Below are positions 1 to 58,520 of a DNA stretch of 64,000 bases, piece by piece. The notes under the pieces were generated by a model, which saw nothing but the letters and a program-made list of their open reading frames with translations, ran no database searches and was not told where the DNA came from. The DNA is from Halocaridina rubra. Lineage: Eukaryota > Arthropoda > Malacostraca > Decapoda > Atyidae. The position numbers and the translations under genes are program-made. The DNA lies in contig JAXCGZ010013676.1 in NCBI GenBank assembly GCA_037179515.1, positions 1 through 64,000 of the forward strand, given 5' to 3'. Each line of letters starts with the position of its first letter. The first letter of the stretch is position 1.

Positions 1-108
1 ATATATCAATTAATAAATAAATTAATATATAAATAAAGAAGACATATATCATACCACTACAACACTCCAAATAAAGAAAGAAAATACACTATGCCACTAC
101 AGAATTAC

Positions 109-1799
<1,691 letters not shown>

Positions 1800-1834
1800 G
1801 CACAAACTGTTAACAATCAATAGTAAGGGGGGTT

Positions 1835-1930
1835 ATTAGTGAAACAATACATAGAATATAGCTATATTTCGGGTCCAATTTAGATCGAGATATAGCCTAG
1901 TGTTAATTTCTGTGTTGTTTCAAAGATGAT
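1835..1930. repeat. Degenerate hairpin (MITE-like), diverged copy of 6166-6262
   Basis: Contains TAGTGAAACAATACATAGAA, ATATTTCGGGTCC and a diverged right arm ending TGTGTTGTTTCA. These are the arm sequences of the better preserved palindrome at 6166-6262. It sits between two (TA)n tracts. Confidence 0.6.
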
Positions 1931-1934
1931 CTTC

Positions 1935-2240
<306 letters not shown>

Positions 2241-2268
2241 GTGCTGTGATATAACAGTTTATTTTGCA

Positions 2269-2640
<372 letters not shown>

Positions 2641-2765
2641 TTAAAATATGAGATAATTTCCATGTTTATAGCAAGGAATAGATAAGGTAAATCTAGCTCA
2701 AGAGCATAGCATTAAATGATTAATTGATTTCTTATCATAACTAGTTCTTAAGTTCGGCAAATAAC

Positions 2766-3040
<275 letters not shown>

Positions 3041-4167
3041 TTATAGTTCTCTTGTGAATTTCAGTGTTAAGCTAAAATGCTGGCATTTCTCTTTACCAGT
3101 TATTGTTCACTTGCGTGTGAGAAATATGATTAAGTTTCGATGCAGCATAACTAATTTGATTAATAATTTATGGTATGCAATTATTAAAATCTCATTGATA
3201 GTTATAGCATTAAGAATAAATTATTAGGACCACAAACCCCTTATGTGTAAAAAAAAAATATAACATGTATTTCCAAGCTAGAGAGAGATGACCAACTCAT
3301 CGTGTATCATAATGAAGAAAGGCTATCTCTTTGTCATGCTGAGGCGGAAAGGATATACGGTAGAATCTGTTATCCCCTGATTCCTTCCAAATAAGCATGC
3401 ATAAGAGTAAATATATATAATGACAGTCCATCCATGAAACTAACTTCACTTGGTACATTACTGGGCATGCCTATTACTACATCGTTTACAGTACTAACCT
3501 TACATAGGTCTTGTCATAACTTGGAAATTTAATAGCAAAGCTACTTCTTGAAGTTTCTTCATGAAGAATTATGCTTTAATTCCAGAATGTATTATCGTGT
3601 CCTGTTCTTAAACCTCGTTAAATAATTACAGTATCATTAACATATCCTTATGAAAGAATGTCTTATTATTTATTACGTCCCTTAAAATAAAATGACTTAA
3701 AGAATAGGGCAATTCTACATATTTTACCCTTTTTTTCTACTTCAATATTTAGTCTCGTTAAGTAGAAGTATCCATTTTAAGTGACTGGAATCTGTTTAAA
3801 AAAATCTGATTTTTGTATTTCCATGAGATATGCCATGTATAACAATTACAGTTGGATGATCTTTTTACTTTAACACCCCGTGGTGGGCTCAGTCACCTCC
3901 CGAGCCAAACATTATACCACCATGGTTCTAAAAAATGCAAAACTCATCTCTTCAGTTTTCACTCTGAGAACCGTTCTCCAACTGTTTAAATTTTATATGT
4001 CAGTATCAAACCCAATTATGGGGTGGACACAGAGTGCGACTGAGGAATTAATGCTGGATGCTCTTCCTAACGCCTCCCCACGATTGATTTAATTGTGGAT
4101 CTGTCAATTCCCAAGTTGAGTAACCACTCGACTGCCGTATGAGAAAATAAAAGTACTCTCTCTCTCT

Positions 4168-4178
<11 letters not shown>
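3041..4178. other. Unique-looking AT-rich DNA, no gene seen
   Basis: No long open frame and no recognised protein or RNA. The last 300 bp, with GGATGCTCTTCCTAACGCC near 4055 and an AATAAAAG near 4146 before a CA/TA tract, looks like the 3' part of a short dispersed repeat, but I cannot name the family. Confidence 0.5.

Positions 4179-4263
<85 letters not shown>
4179..4263. repeat. (TA)n microsatellite
   Basis: About 85 bp of TA preceded by a short (CT)n and (CA)n. Confidence 0.95.
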
Positions 4264-4266
<3 letters not shown>

Positions 4267-5682
4267 CAAGCCCACTCTAAGACAGTAGGAGGGACATCAA
4301 GACTTATTCCTCATATCCATCCTGTCCTTAGAGGGGCACATAATCAAGTGTTCAAAAGTGCTACCAACATTTCTGTCGAAGTAATAAGAGAGAAATATCT
4401 CAGCTAACTACTGGAGCTAGGAAATTTACACTACTAAATGCCCATGCTAATTTCACTCTCTCTTCCCTACCTTACCCGTTGCTTGTATTTCCACTTTTCT
4501 TAGAGCCTTGTAGTCTCTGTGCCAAGACATCCAATTTTCTGATCTCTCATTGCTTTTCATCCACACCACAACCATATACTGTACTATCATACATGGAGAT
4601 TTCACGGTAATAGATATTCTTTTATCCAACCTATTCCCCACTTCTCTTGCTAATCTCAAATTGAAAAACAAAATATAAAGGAAAAATGGACTACAGTATA
4701 TGGCCCGACATGCCTTTTCTCTTTAAAGTAAACTATATTAAGAGCAGGACTGTCTCTTTCATCGCCGTTCAGTAGTCTTCTAGAACAGCTTGGGATAATA
4801 GCATTCCAATGATTAAACTACCGTCATGCAAAAATTTTACAACAATCATATTACAGCTTCCAAAAGAGCCTAAAAAAGATCTTATAGGTTTACTTCCACA
4901 CTACAATAACTATAGCTGTTAAATAATAACATTTGAAACATATATCTCCTTTGCAAACTAATTTGCTATAATCACAGTTATATCTTGTCTCTCTATAATG
5001 AGGCATAAACTCATTCCAGTCAGGGTGGAGGATACAAATAAAATAACCAGGCGAAAATTCCTATCACTGTTCTCTAACGTACTTTTCATTTACTTATCAG
5101 TTTTTAAATAATGTATGGACTTAGCCGTGTTTAAAGTCTTCCAAATTATGTACAGTAAGAGTCTGGGCACAAAATAAAAAGATCATACAAATAAAATAAT
5201 TGTATTTACTAAATATAGCACAATAGAGTAAGACAAAATCTAGACATTTTGAAAACACTACAGAATGATGTATAAATGTTCATTCCATAAATATAAATAC
5301 TGTACTGTAAATATTTAAACATTAGTTCGTTTCACGCCTTTAGAGAATGATGTTAAATATTCCTGAATGAACTAAGGGCATTCTCATGCAAACTTCCATA
5401 ATATCTAGTAAGGGCACATCCGTGTTAAAATAAAATATTTCGTAATCATTCTACTAAGCCACCTTTATGTACATCATTATTAGTTTCATTATTTATCAAT
5501 TTCATCTAAATTGTAAGTACAGAAATCAATCTAAGTAATTTTAGTAAGGAAAATGACAATACACAAAACATTCTTATTACTGTATTCATATCATTATCTG
5601 CTACCAGAAAAAGATAAACCCTAAGTTACTTCATGCCATAACTTCTAAAATGATCAACATCGCTAAAGTCATGTATGCCGTT
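4264..5682. other. Unique AT-rich DNA, no gene seen
   Basis: Short open frames on both strands have no recognisable domain. Nothing repetitive inside the window was noticed here. Confidence 0.5.
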
Positions 5683-6165
<483 letters not shown>

Positions 6166-6262
6166 GGGCATCAGTGAAACAACACATAGAATATAACACT
6201 ATATTTCGGGTCCAGTTAGGACCCGAAATATAGCATTATTTCTATGTGTTATTTCAGTGATG
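6166..6262. repeat. Hairpin element (MITE-like) of about 95 bp
   Basis: Left arm TCAGTGAAACAACACATAG ... ATATTTCGGGTCC, five-base loop AGTTA, right arm GGACCCGAAATATAG ... TCTATGTGTTATTTCAGTGA. The arms pair over about 43 bases with few mismatches. A diverged second copy lies at 1835-1930, so this is a dispersed family and not a chance palindrome. Confidence 0.75.
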
Positions 6263-6477
6263 AGCCTCCTTACCATATACATAAATATATTCACAAATCT
6301 TGCATTGAATATAAACTGAATCCTGTGATTCAGTCAATGACTTGCCTTAAATATACACTAAATGCTGTACTTCACTTAAAGGAAAAGCATTACATATAAC
6401 AACAAAATTAATTGGGGAGCACTGCATGTGCATATAATACATAAGAATAAAGTTTAATCTGCCAGCTACGTTAAAGG

Positions 6478-8887
<2,410 letters not shown>

Positions 8888-8957
<70 letters not shown>
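8888..8957. repeat. (TA)n microsatellite at the left end of Tigger T4
   Basis: About 70 bp of TA ending exactly where the T4 terminal repeat CAGTGGTGACC begins, as expected for insertion at TA. Confidence 0.95.
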
Positions 8958-8960
<3 letters not shown>

Positions 8961-8979
8961 TGGTGACCCCAACCCACGA

Positions 8980-11393
8980 TCGCCTGAAGTCATAAACTCA
9001 GTTGTTAACGTGGCACGGGAAAAAAAATGTAGGATTTTGATTATGGGAGACTTTAATCATAAAGAGATAGATTGGATAAATCTTGACCCACACAGTGGTG
9101 CGGACTCATTCGGGGCAAGATTCCTAGATTGCGTACAAGGGAATTTCCTACACCAACATGTAATGGAACCAACAAGGGCCAGGGGTGGGGATGAGCCATC
9201 ACTACTTGATCTCGTGTTCACAGATAATGTGTTGGATATTGAAAAAATTGAGTATGTACCACCAATTGGAAAGAGTGACCACTGTGTGTTGTTGATGGAG
9301 TATACCATTGAAGATATTCTTCCTGAGAGTAGAGGCACTGAGGACATGAGGAGGAACTATCCGAAAGGAGATTACATCAAAATGAATGAGCTTTTTGCAG
9401 TTCTTGACTGGAGAACCTTATTTTACAACAAATCTGTACAAAAAATGTATGACACCTTTTGTGAGAAATATGGGAAGATAGTAGATTGCTGCATACCTGT
9501 CACCAAAGTAGGTGTAAATCATGCCAGAGAGAAATGGTTCGATAATGGGTGTAAAAGAGCTAAGGAGAGGAGAGACATATGCTGGAAAAGGTATAGGAGA
9601 AAAAACATAAATGCCTGGCAAACCTACAAAAGAGCAAGAAATGACTACCTAAGTAAAAGGAGAGAGGCAGAGAGAGACTATGAGAGGGACATCACCAGGA
9701 AGGTTAAAGAAAATCCCAAGCTTTTCCACAGCTTTATCAGAGGAAAACTGAAGGTATAAGAACAGGTTTTAAGGCTAAAGAGAGCGGATGGAAGCATCAC
9801 TGAGACGGATGAAGAGATCAGCAAAGAATTGAACAAGGAGTTTCAGTCAGTATTTACAGTAGAAAATACCCCACCCCCTCAGATTGCAGTGATAGAAGCT
9901 CAAGGGCCGGTATTAGAGAACATCAACCTTACAGCCACAGAGGTATGCAAAGCGCTGATGGATTTAGATGTTCATAAAGCTACAGGTCCTGATGACATAT
10001 CCCCTCATGTGCTTAAAAAATGAGCAAACTCAATATCAGTGGCACTAAGTATCATATTCAAAAAGTCACTGGAGTCAGGGGAGATTCCAAGATGCTGGAA
10101 ACAAGCAAATGTGATACCTATCTTCAAAAAGGGAAGGAGGGATACGGCTCTGAACTATAGACCAGTTTCCTTGACCAGCATAGTTTGCAATGTTATGGAG
10201 AAACTACTAAGGAAACATATCTCTCTTCACTTGGAATCCTTCAACTTTTTGTCAGTGAGGCAACATGGCTTCAGAGAAGGTAGATCAACAGTAACAAACT
10301 TATTAGAATTTTATGATGAGGTAAGCCAAATCTTACAGGAAAGAGAGGGCTGGGCAGATTGCATATTCCTAGACTTCCAGAAAGCGTTTGACACTGTTCC
10401 ACATGGGAGACTTATTAGGAAGCTGCAATCAATGGCTAGAATAGGTGGAAATGTTTTGGAATGGATAAAAACTTACTTAGAAGGAAGGGAACAGAGGGTT
10501 AGAGTAAGACACTCAGTGTCTTAATGGAGAAGAGTTAGTATATGTAAATGACCTACCAGAGTCTGTAAATTCATTCATGAATATGTTTGCAGATGATGCA
10601 AAGATTGTGAAGAAAGTAAAAAACGAGAACAATGGTAGAGAACTTCAGGAGGATCTAAATAATCTGCATGAGTGGTCAGAAAAGTGGCTAATGAAATTCA
10701 ATACTTCAAAATGTAAGGTAATGAGAATGGGTACAAGTGCAAGAAGGCCCAAGCTTGACTACTCGGTGGCTGGAGTACAACTTCAAGAGACAGAAAATAA
10801 GGGCAGCATATGCATTCTTATCAAATGTAAGGGTAGCCTTCAGCCACATGGACAAGGAAATGTTCAGAAATATTTATGTAACCTATGTGAGGCCAAAACT
10901 CGAATATGCAGCCCCCTTTTGGAATCCGCACTTGAAAAAGCACATAGCTAAGCTTGAAAAAGTTCAAAGACATGCCACGAAACTGGTGCCAGAAGTACGC
11001 AATCTCAGTTATGATGAGAGGCTGAGGGAATTAGACTTACCATCACTCGAAGCTAGAAGAGTGAGGGGAGATATGGTGACAGTCTTTAAATTCCTTCATG
11101 GTTATGATAGAGTGGATAGGGATCGATATTTTGATATGGTTGGCTCTAGAACTAGAGGTCATAGTTTGAAGCTTGGTAAGAAAACTTCTTTGCAGGATGT
11201 AAGAAAATACTTTTTCAGTGTTAGAGTAGTTGATAATTGGAATTGGCTAAGCGAGGAGGTTGTTAATGCTATCTCAATCCATAGTTTTAAGGACAGGTAT
11301 GATAAGCATCACTAAGTATAAAATGGAACCGATCAGGAGATGGGAAGATACGAGCTTTGGGCTCTTTCTCGTAAACACAATTAAGTAATAACA
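8980..11393 (+). mobile_element. CR1-like LINE, family A, 5'-truncated, inserted in T4
   Basis: Frames in order: the C-terminal half of an APE-type endonuclease (8980-9758; [19 protein letters not shown] and GKSDHCVLL), an RT N-terminal region (9829-10020; HKATGPDDISPHVLK), fingers/palm (10039-10524; NYRPVSLTSIVC, HGFREGRSTVTNLL, LDFQKAFDTVPH), then palm FADDAKI and the thumb (10577-11315). About 60 bp coding for the usual SGVPQGSVLGPLL block is missing between 10520 and 10540, and stops and frameshifts break the frame, so it cannot move by itself. The 3' end CACAATTAAGTAAT matches the ends of the copies at 46391 and 51492. Confidence 0.85.
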
Positions 11394-11589
11394 CCAACCC
11401 ATGAACAAAATTTGACCCTAAATCACGAACAAAAACCACCCCACAAACACACGTGTCAGCCAGGTGACCACGTTTCCCGCTCGCCAGCTCTCAGTTCTGA
11501 ATTGATGCCAGTGCTGTGTAGTTCGTTCATGATATGTTCAGAGTTCTTGCATTATTATCCATTGTTTTGCCTTTCAGATAACCGTTATC

Positions 11590-13323
11590 ATGACTCCTAA
11601 GAAAGTTAAAAGGATTAGTGACAGTGGCTTCAAACACCCTAGATGCATACCAGTGGAAATGAAGAAAGAAATAGCATACCAGTGGAAATGAAGAAAGAAA
11701 TAATTTCTAAGCATGAAAATGGTGTTTGTGTGTCTGATCTCACCATGCAGTGTAACATAGCAAAATTTACTATCTATACCATTTTAAAGAGTAAAGAGAT
11801 CTATAACAAAGAAGAGGTCACAGCTACTACAAAAGGTAGAAAAGCTATTGTTGGTGTGGATATATGAAAACCAGCTGATTGGAGATAGTATTAGCGAGGC
11901 CATAATATGTGCTAAGGCTTTGCACAGCCACCAAGATTTAGTAGTAAACTCTTAGAGTTCTAGTGGCGCTAAAGTTGACGAATTCAAAGTCTGCAGAAGC
12001 AGGTTTGAACACTTTCATCGACAAACTGGGATTCATAGCATCATTAGACATGAAGAGGCGGCTAGTTCTGACCAAAAGGCAACAAATTTTAGGTGAATGA
12101 ATTCGCTAAATTTATCGAGAGTGAAGGTTATATCCCGCAACAAGTTTTTAACTGTGATGAAATGGGACTCTTTTGGAAGAAAATGCCTAAAAGAACCTAT
12201 ATAACCCAAGAAAAGTCACTGCCTGGCCACAAACCAAGGAAAGACAGGCTTACACTTTTATTGTGCACTAATGCTAGTGGGTACTGTAAGATCAAGCCTC
12301 TTTTAGTTTACCACTTAGAAAATCCACGTGTTCTTAAGCGCAATAACGTGTTGAAGGCTAGCCTTACGGTAATGTGGAGGTCAAATCCAAAGGCTTGGGT
12401 CACACGAATTTTATTCCTAGAGTGGTTGATTGAAGTGTTTGTGCCAGTAGTGAAGAAATATCTTGAGGAAAACTATTTGCCCCTCTGTGTCTGCTCATAA
12501 TGGATAATGCTCCAGCCCATCCTCCAGGTGGGGAAGAAGATCTTGCTATAGAGTATGACTTTATTAAAGTCAAATTTCTGCCTCCCAACACCACTCTTAC
12601 CCTCCAGCCCATGGACCAGCAGGTAATTTCTAATTTTAAAAAGTTTTATACGAAGGGTCGTTTTGCCAAGTGATTCCAAGTCACCGTGACACGGATTAGA
12701 CCCTTCGCGATTTCTGGAAAGACCACTTTAATATCCTCCACTGCATCCGCCTCACTGACAAAGCATGAAAGGAGATCTCATATCGCACGTTGAACTCCGC
12801 CTGGAGGACATTTTGGCCAGGTTGTGTGACTGATAGAGACTTTTAGGGCTTCAAGCAGGAGTTACCTATCAAAACTGTGAATGAAATTGTGGCCACGGGG
12901 AAAAATTTAGGCTTGGAGGTCAATGAGGAGGATGTGGAGGAGATGGTGGAGGACCACAAAGAAGAACTTACCACAGATGAATTAAGTGAGATGCAAAGTG
13001 AAAAGGTGAAGATTCTCCAAGAGGAACAGTCAGCGCAGGAGGGGGATGAGAGGGTAAAAGTGTCTAGTGAAGAATTTAAAGAAATTTTTAGTAAGTGGAA
13101 TGATGTGGCAGGCTTTTATTGAGAATCATCACCGAGATAAAACTGTGGGCAACAGAGTAGTGAACGTGGTAATTGACAATGTGATGAATATTTATAGAAA
13201 AATTTACCATATGAGATATAGACAAATTTCTCAGGATCGTTTCCTTGTGCCAGTAGGCAGGGAAGCAGCTACCAAAAGAGAAATGAGAGAGAAAACACCA
13301 GAAATACAGCCTGTATCGGAATA
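11590..13323 (+). pseudogene. Tigger-like transposase pseudogene (T4)
   Basis: A pogo/Tigger transposase would cut and paste the element with a DDD catalytic core. The N-terminal frame starts MTPKKVKRISDSGF at 11590. A 29-bp tandem duplication (about 11644-11702, GCATACCAGTGGAAATGAAG...) shifts the frame, so the helix-turn-helix KKEIISKHENGVCVSDL continues in another frame to 11867. A core frame at 12093-12500 has NCDEMGLFWKKMP (first acidic residue), then a shift, MDNAPAHP (second) near 12500 and LQPMDQQVI (third) near 12603. A C-terminal acidic part extends to 13323. Multiple stops mean no active product. Confidence 0.75.
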
Positions 13324-13697
13324 GTTCCCAAATGTATTATGGGAGGGGACTCTCCTTCCAAAAATTAGTCCCCTCCTCCTCCACCACCATCCCCGTATGC
13401 CAGCAACAATCATCCACAAAGGTAAATACAGTGCTGTACCATGTTTTATTTTAGTCGAGTATAATTCCTTTCCATTATTAATGTAATTTTCCCTTTTACA
13501 GATATAATGAATATAACCTGTATTATATTTCATGTTTGTACTGACTAGAAAAATTTTAAAATGAATATATATTGTGACTAGGAACGGATTAATTGAATTT
13601 ACATGCTCTTTAATGGGAAAAATAAATCCAACCCATGAACAAACCATCCCACGAACAGGCTTTGGGAACAGATTAAATTCGTGGGTTGTGGTCACCA

Positions 13698-16782
<3,085 letters not shown>

Positions 16783-18438
16783 TTGTGTAAACTGATCATA
16801 ATGTAGTTATTAAGTGCAAAGGAAATCTCCACAGCCACTGTGTTTTACTTCACGTATGTATACACATGTATTTTGTTAAGTACTGCAAGTATCTGTCGTA
16901 ACTGAGAGTGGAATAGCCAGTCAGAATAGAATCAATATTCACGCTACCTACGTTGTGTTGTAATACTCTTTGACAGGATATAGTGAGGCATACATAAGGA
17001 ATCACTTTGAAGAAGGAGAAGTGCATTTTCCAAACACTCCATACACCTAGCCAACACCTACTCTCTTCCCCCTATTACTTTATTGTGAGTAATAAACTAG
17101 CATTCTAAAATAAGAATAGGCTGTTTGCGTAGCAGTTGATGAGGGAGGAACAACGCACTTTTCTGAAGCCTACATGATATTTGAGTTTCGACCTCCTTTG
17201 CCAGTAAAGTTTGTAAAACATATCATCACTAAATGTATAGTTGGAATTTTTAGCTCTTTCTAGTTACCAAGACCAACTTGAACCTGGGAGCAGCAGAACC
17301 ACCCCAAAAGATATATTCTTGTCTCTGCATGGAACCTGAAATATAAACTTTATCTCCCACAAATTGCCTTTATTATCCATAGTATCATGCACTTATATGT
17401 AAACACTCTGTTGATATAAATATTCAATATTCATAACACAGGAAAAAAATGCAAAGCATGAAATAAAAAGAAACTATGTGTACCAAAAAGCATAATGTAA
17501 AGTTACTCTCTGTTAGCATAGTCAAGAAGAGCATCATCATTGTATAATATACAAATATGTTTCACATTTTACAAAATGATCGCAAAGTCAATGAAAGCAT
17601 CAACATAAATGCTATAATTGACGAAAGGAAAGGACAGGACATTAGGAAGCAAAATAGTAAATATGATCAACAGACTATAAGAACTAATGAATGCACAAAA
17701 GTTAAAGCAGCTTAGTAGTGGTGCCAGGCAAAAGCAGCTTAGTAGTGGTGCCAGGCAAAAGCAATCAGACAACAATCTTACTGAAAATATACCATAACAA
17801 GTTAGAAAACAAGTGTCAGTGCGCTAAATCCAATATAAGAGTGAAGTAAAATTCAAAGAAAGTGCATATGGCATGCCAGAAAACTGGAGAAGGAGAGAAT
17901 GATTCTTATCAGTATTCGAATACTTCTTTCAATTGCTGCGTTTATCCAATGATGACTAAATATAAACATATAAATACGTGCCATTAAGTCAGCATTTCCA
18001 CAGCTGCTTTCCCATAAATGTGAAAATATACGTTACAAAATATATATCAGATATTTTTCAACTCATTTCCATAAAAATCTGCAAATTTCAGATATATTTA
18101 TCTTCATGAGTTCAATAAAAAAAGCAAGAAATGAGACTACAGTTCACTAAATAAAACACTAGGTTAGTTAAAATATTCAAATTTAAGTTACATGTTACAC
18201 CTTAAAAATATACAGTAGTGTGATTTAAAAAAAAATACAATATTACTTTCAAACTGGCACTTCAAATTTATACAAACTTCTACTGTGAATGAAGGTAGAA
18301 TAAGTAATGACAAACGTACTATAATATCTACCTTTCACTACATGTGCTATGTAATTTTAAATTCACTAAGAGGCACATATTCCTTTGAATCACAGACATA
18401 ACTATGCACTGCAACTAAAGTAAGAATATACACGTAAC
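16783..18438. other. Downstream flank / probable 3' UTR side of the dioxygenase gene
   Basis: No coding region recognised. It lies 3' of the stop codon of the minus-strand gene, so its right part should include the 3' UTR; I could not pick a reliable poly(A) signal. A 26-bp unit with GCAGCTTAGTAGTGGTGCC is tandemly duplicated at about 17704-17760. Confidence 0.4.
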
Positions 18439-55801
<37,363 letters not shown>

Positions 55802-55830
55802 CTCTCTTGGATATTTCGTATTCCGATATC

Positions 55831-55849
55831 TGAAATAATAATAATAATC

Positions 55850-55905
<56 letters not shown>
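55831..55905. repeat. (TAA)n microsatellite
   Basis: About 75 bp of TAA immediately upstream (minus-strand sense) of exon 1 of the dioxygenase. Confidence 0.9.
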
Positions 55906-56136
55906 TTCTGGGTTAAAAACGAATTTTCTTAATCTAAGATTGTACTGGAGGAAAGTTACTGTGGTCTTTCTCAATTGGGAAAGTTGATGTTTAATTTTAT
56001 CATTATCATTACTGAAGTATAAGAAATATGTCTGGAAAAAAATATTGTCATATAATAATACAGTAACAACCACACATTCAGTATCCAGCATTCGAATAAC
56101 ATTTACAACTATAAGGGAAAATATCTTGGGGATACT

Positions 56137-56140
<4 letters not shown>
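55906..56140. other. Upstream flank of the dioxygenase exon 1
   Basis: The promoter or a further 5' exon should lie here or to the right; I could not identify a TATA box or an initiator with confidence. Confidence 0.3.

Positions 56141-56227
<87 letters not shown>
56141..56227. repeat. (TA)n microsatellite
   Basis: About 87 bp, left flank of a SINE. Confidence 0.95.
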
Positions 56228-56533
<306 letters not shown>

Positions 56534-56819
56534 CTTTTGAAGAAAATGAACACACGAAATTAAAAGAAGGGTATAAAATTACTTATGACTTACGGGAATC
56601 AAAATAATGTTACACTATACGGCAAGTGAATAGAACAAAATGGAAACTACACAGTGCTGTAAACACAACTGATTGTATGTATTATATGATGCTCTATGAA
56701 CCTCAAATCTAGAACTTAATGCTGCGCTGCTCTGCAAAGGACAAGCGCTAATCTCAAAGAGATTAGTGAAAAATTGCAATCCAAATGAGGCTGGGAAAAT
56801 CTGGTAAGAAAAAAAAAGT

Positions 56820-57104
56820 AAATCCTACAATGCCCTGGATAAGATCAGGAAAAGGGGTGCAGTTCCTGTGATGTGTGGTATTCTCCCTAGGCTTAGCCAA
56901 AGTTCAGAGTGGTGGTCTCGAGCTATAGGAGTAAATGCTAGGATGAAAGTCTTCTGTCGGGAGAATAATATAGGTTTTATAGACGGGTGGGATCACTTCA
57001 CTAGTCGTAAGCATATGTATGCAAGGGATGGAGTGCATCTTTCTAATTCAGGTGTCTCGGTATTGGCTGGTATGATAGACAGAGAGGTAGGGGGGTTTTG
57101 TTAG
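56820..57104 (+). CDS. CR1-B ORF1 C-terminal part with SGNH/esterase-like motif
   Basis: The frame contains MCGILPRLSQSSEWWSRAIG, GFIDGWDHFTSRKHMY and ARDGVHLSNSGVSVLAGMI. The D-G-V-H-L-S block is the C-terminal catalytic D-x-x-H block of SGNH hydrolases, a domain known in ORF1 of some CR1 LINEs. The nucleophile Ser block would be upstream and is not present (5' truncation). It overlaps the endonuclease ORF by 7 bases. Confidence 0.65.
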   Translation, partial: KSYNALDKIRKRGAVPVMCGILPRLSQSSEWWSRAIGVNARMKVFCRENNIGFIDGWDHFTSRKHMYARDGVHLSNSGVSVLAGMIDREVGGFC

Positions 57105-58276
57105 ACACAAATAATGAAATGATTAATACTTGTGCAGAGAAATTAGTCAGTAAGGGTTCAGTAAATAGTGGGTCAAATAACTGGGAGTCTAAGGATAAGA
57201 ACCATTTGTTACATAGAACAAATATTAACAAAAAGAATAGCCACAAGAAGGGTGAAGCTAGAGAAAGTTTAAAAGTATATTATACAAATAGCCGTAGTTT
57301 AGGTAACAAGATAGAAGAACTGAGAGCCATAGTATGTAGTGAGAGACCGGATATAATATGCATTAGTGAAAGTTGGATTAATTTAGAAAGCAAACACCTT
57401 AAATCTGAGTACATAATTACAGGATATAAACTTTATAATGCTGATCGTAGTGCAGATAGAAGAGGGGGAGGGGTAATTATGTATATTAAAGATAGCCTCA
57501 GAAGCTGCATTAAGTCTGGAATTAAGACAAATCTAAATTCAGAAACCTTATGGGTTGAAATTAAAAATAATATAGAAAGTCTAGTTGTAGGAGTAGTCTA
57601 CAGACCACCTGATCTAGACAATATAGAGTCGCAAGTTATATATGATGAAATTTCTAAAGTGACCAGGTCAAATAGAGTTTGCATTGGAGGCGATTTTAAT
57701 TTTAGACATATTAACTGGGAAACCATAACAGGTGATAGTAGCTCTAAGGAGTTTTTGGAAGTAGTAGAAGACAATTTCCTTTCTCAGCATGTACTTGAAG
57801 CAACACGGGGGGTGAATACACTAGATTTAGTTCTTAGTAATAGAGAGAATATGGTTACAAATTTAGAAGTTGGTGAAAAATTGGGCAACAGTGACCATGA
57901 TTCCATTAGATTTAACATAATTTTCAAAGAAACTATAAAGGAAAATAAGAATATTGTTCCAAACTTTAGAGCAGGAGATTTTGAGGGCTTAAAAACTAAA
58001 TTATCTAATGAGGTATGGGAAGGGATTTCTGGGGTACAGATGTGGGTAGTTAATCCAGCAGGTCAGGTCGCAGGTAGCGGATTACCCCGAAATTTGGGTA
58101 CCACATGCAAAGGATTATCACAAGATAAGATCAATACATTAAATTCTCTCACAGGAAAGAACAGCAGTCCGTCAGTTAATATAAATTTGGATGAGGAATA
58201 TAACGATTTTGTCATGACTCTTAAGAATAGTCAGAGACTATATTCCCATGAAACATTGCAGATCAAGAAAAAATGA
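57098..58276 (+). CDS. CR1-B APE-type endonuclease (ORF2 N-terminus)
   Basis: Motifs in order: YYTNSRSLGNKIEELR, PDIICISESWI (catalytic Glu), GGGVIMYI, VVGVVYRPPD, VCIGGDFNFRHINWE, LDLVLSN and GNSDHDSIRF (SDH). After WEGISGV (about 58035) the protein departs from the CR1 pattern for about 45 residues (NPAGQVAGSGLPRNLGTTCK...) before LDEEYNDFVMTLKNSQ. A frameshift near 58240 moves on to the frame at 58248. The start is inside the element; upstream ORF1 overlaps. Confidence 0.75.
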   Translation: MLDTNNEMINTCAEKLVSKGSVNSGSNNWESKDKNHLLHRTNINKKNSHKKGEARESLKVYYTNSRSLGNKIEELRAIVCSERPDIICISESWINLESKHLKSEYIITGYKLYNADRSADRRGGGVIMYIKDSLRSCIKSGIKTNLNSETLWVEIKNNIESLVVGVVYRPPDLDNIESQVIYDEISKVTRSNRVCIGGDFNFRHINWETITGDSSSKEFLEVVEDNFLSQHVLEATRGVNTLDLVLSNRENMVTNLEVGEKLGNSDHDSIRFNIIFKETIKENKNIVPNFRAGDFEGLKTKLSNEVWEGISGVQMWVVNPAGQVAGSGLPRNLGTTCKGLSQDKINTLNSLTGKNSSPSVNINLDEEYNDFVMTLKNSQRLYSHETLQIKKK

Positions 58277-58520
58277 CCCTAAATGGATGAACAATAGAAT
58301 AAAGAATCTTATAGGTATTAAAAGAGGAATATACAAGAAACTAAAAAGAGGTGAAGAGCATGTGAGGCAGCAATATATACAGTTAAACAGGGAAGTTAAA
58401 AAGATAGTTAGAGAGTCGAAAAGAAAATACGAAGTTAGAATAGCTGGAGAAGCTAAAGAAAATCCTAAAGGGTTTTATCAACATTATCAAACAAAATTTA
58501 AGGAAAAAGTCGGACCAATT

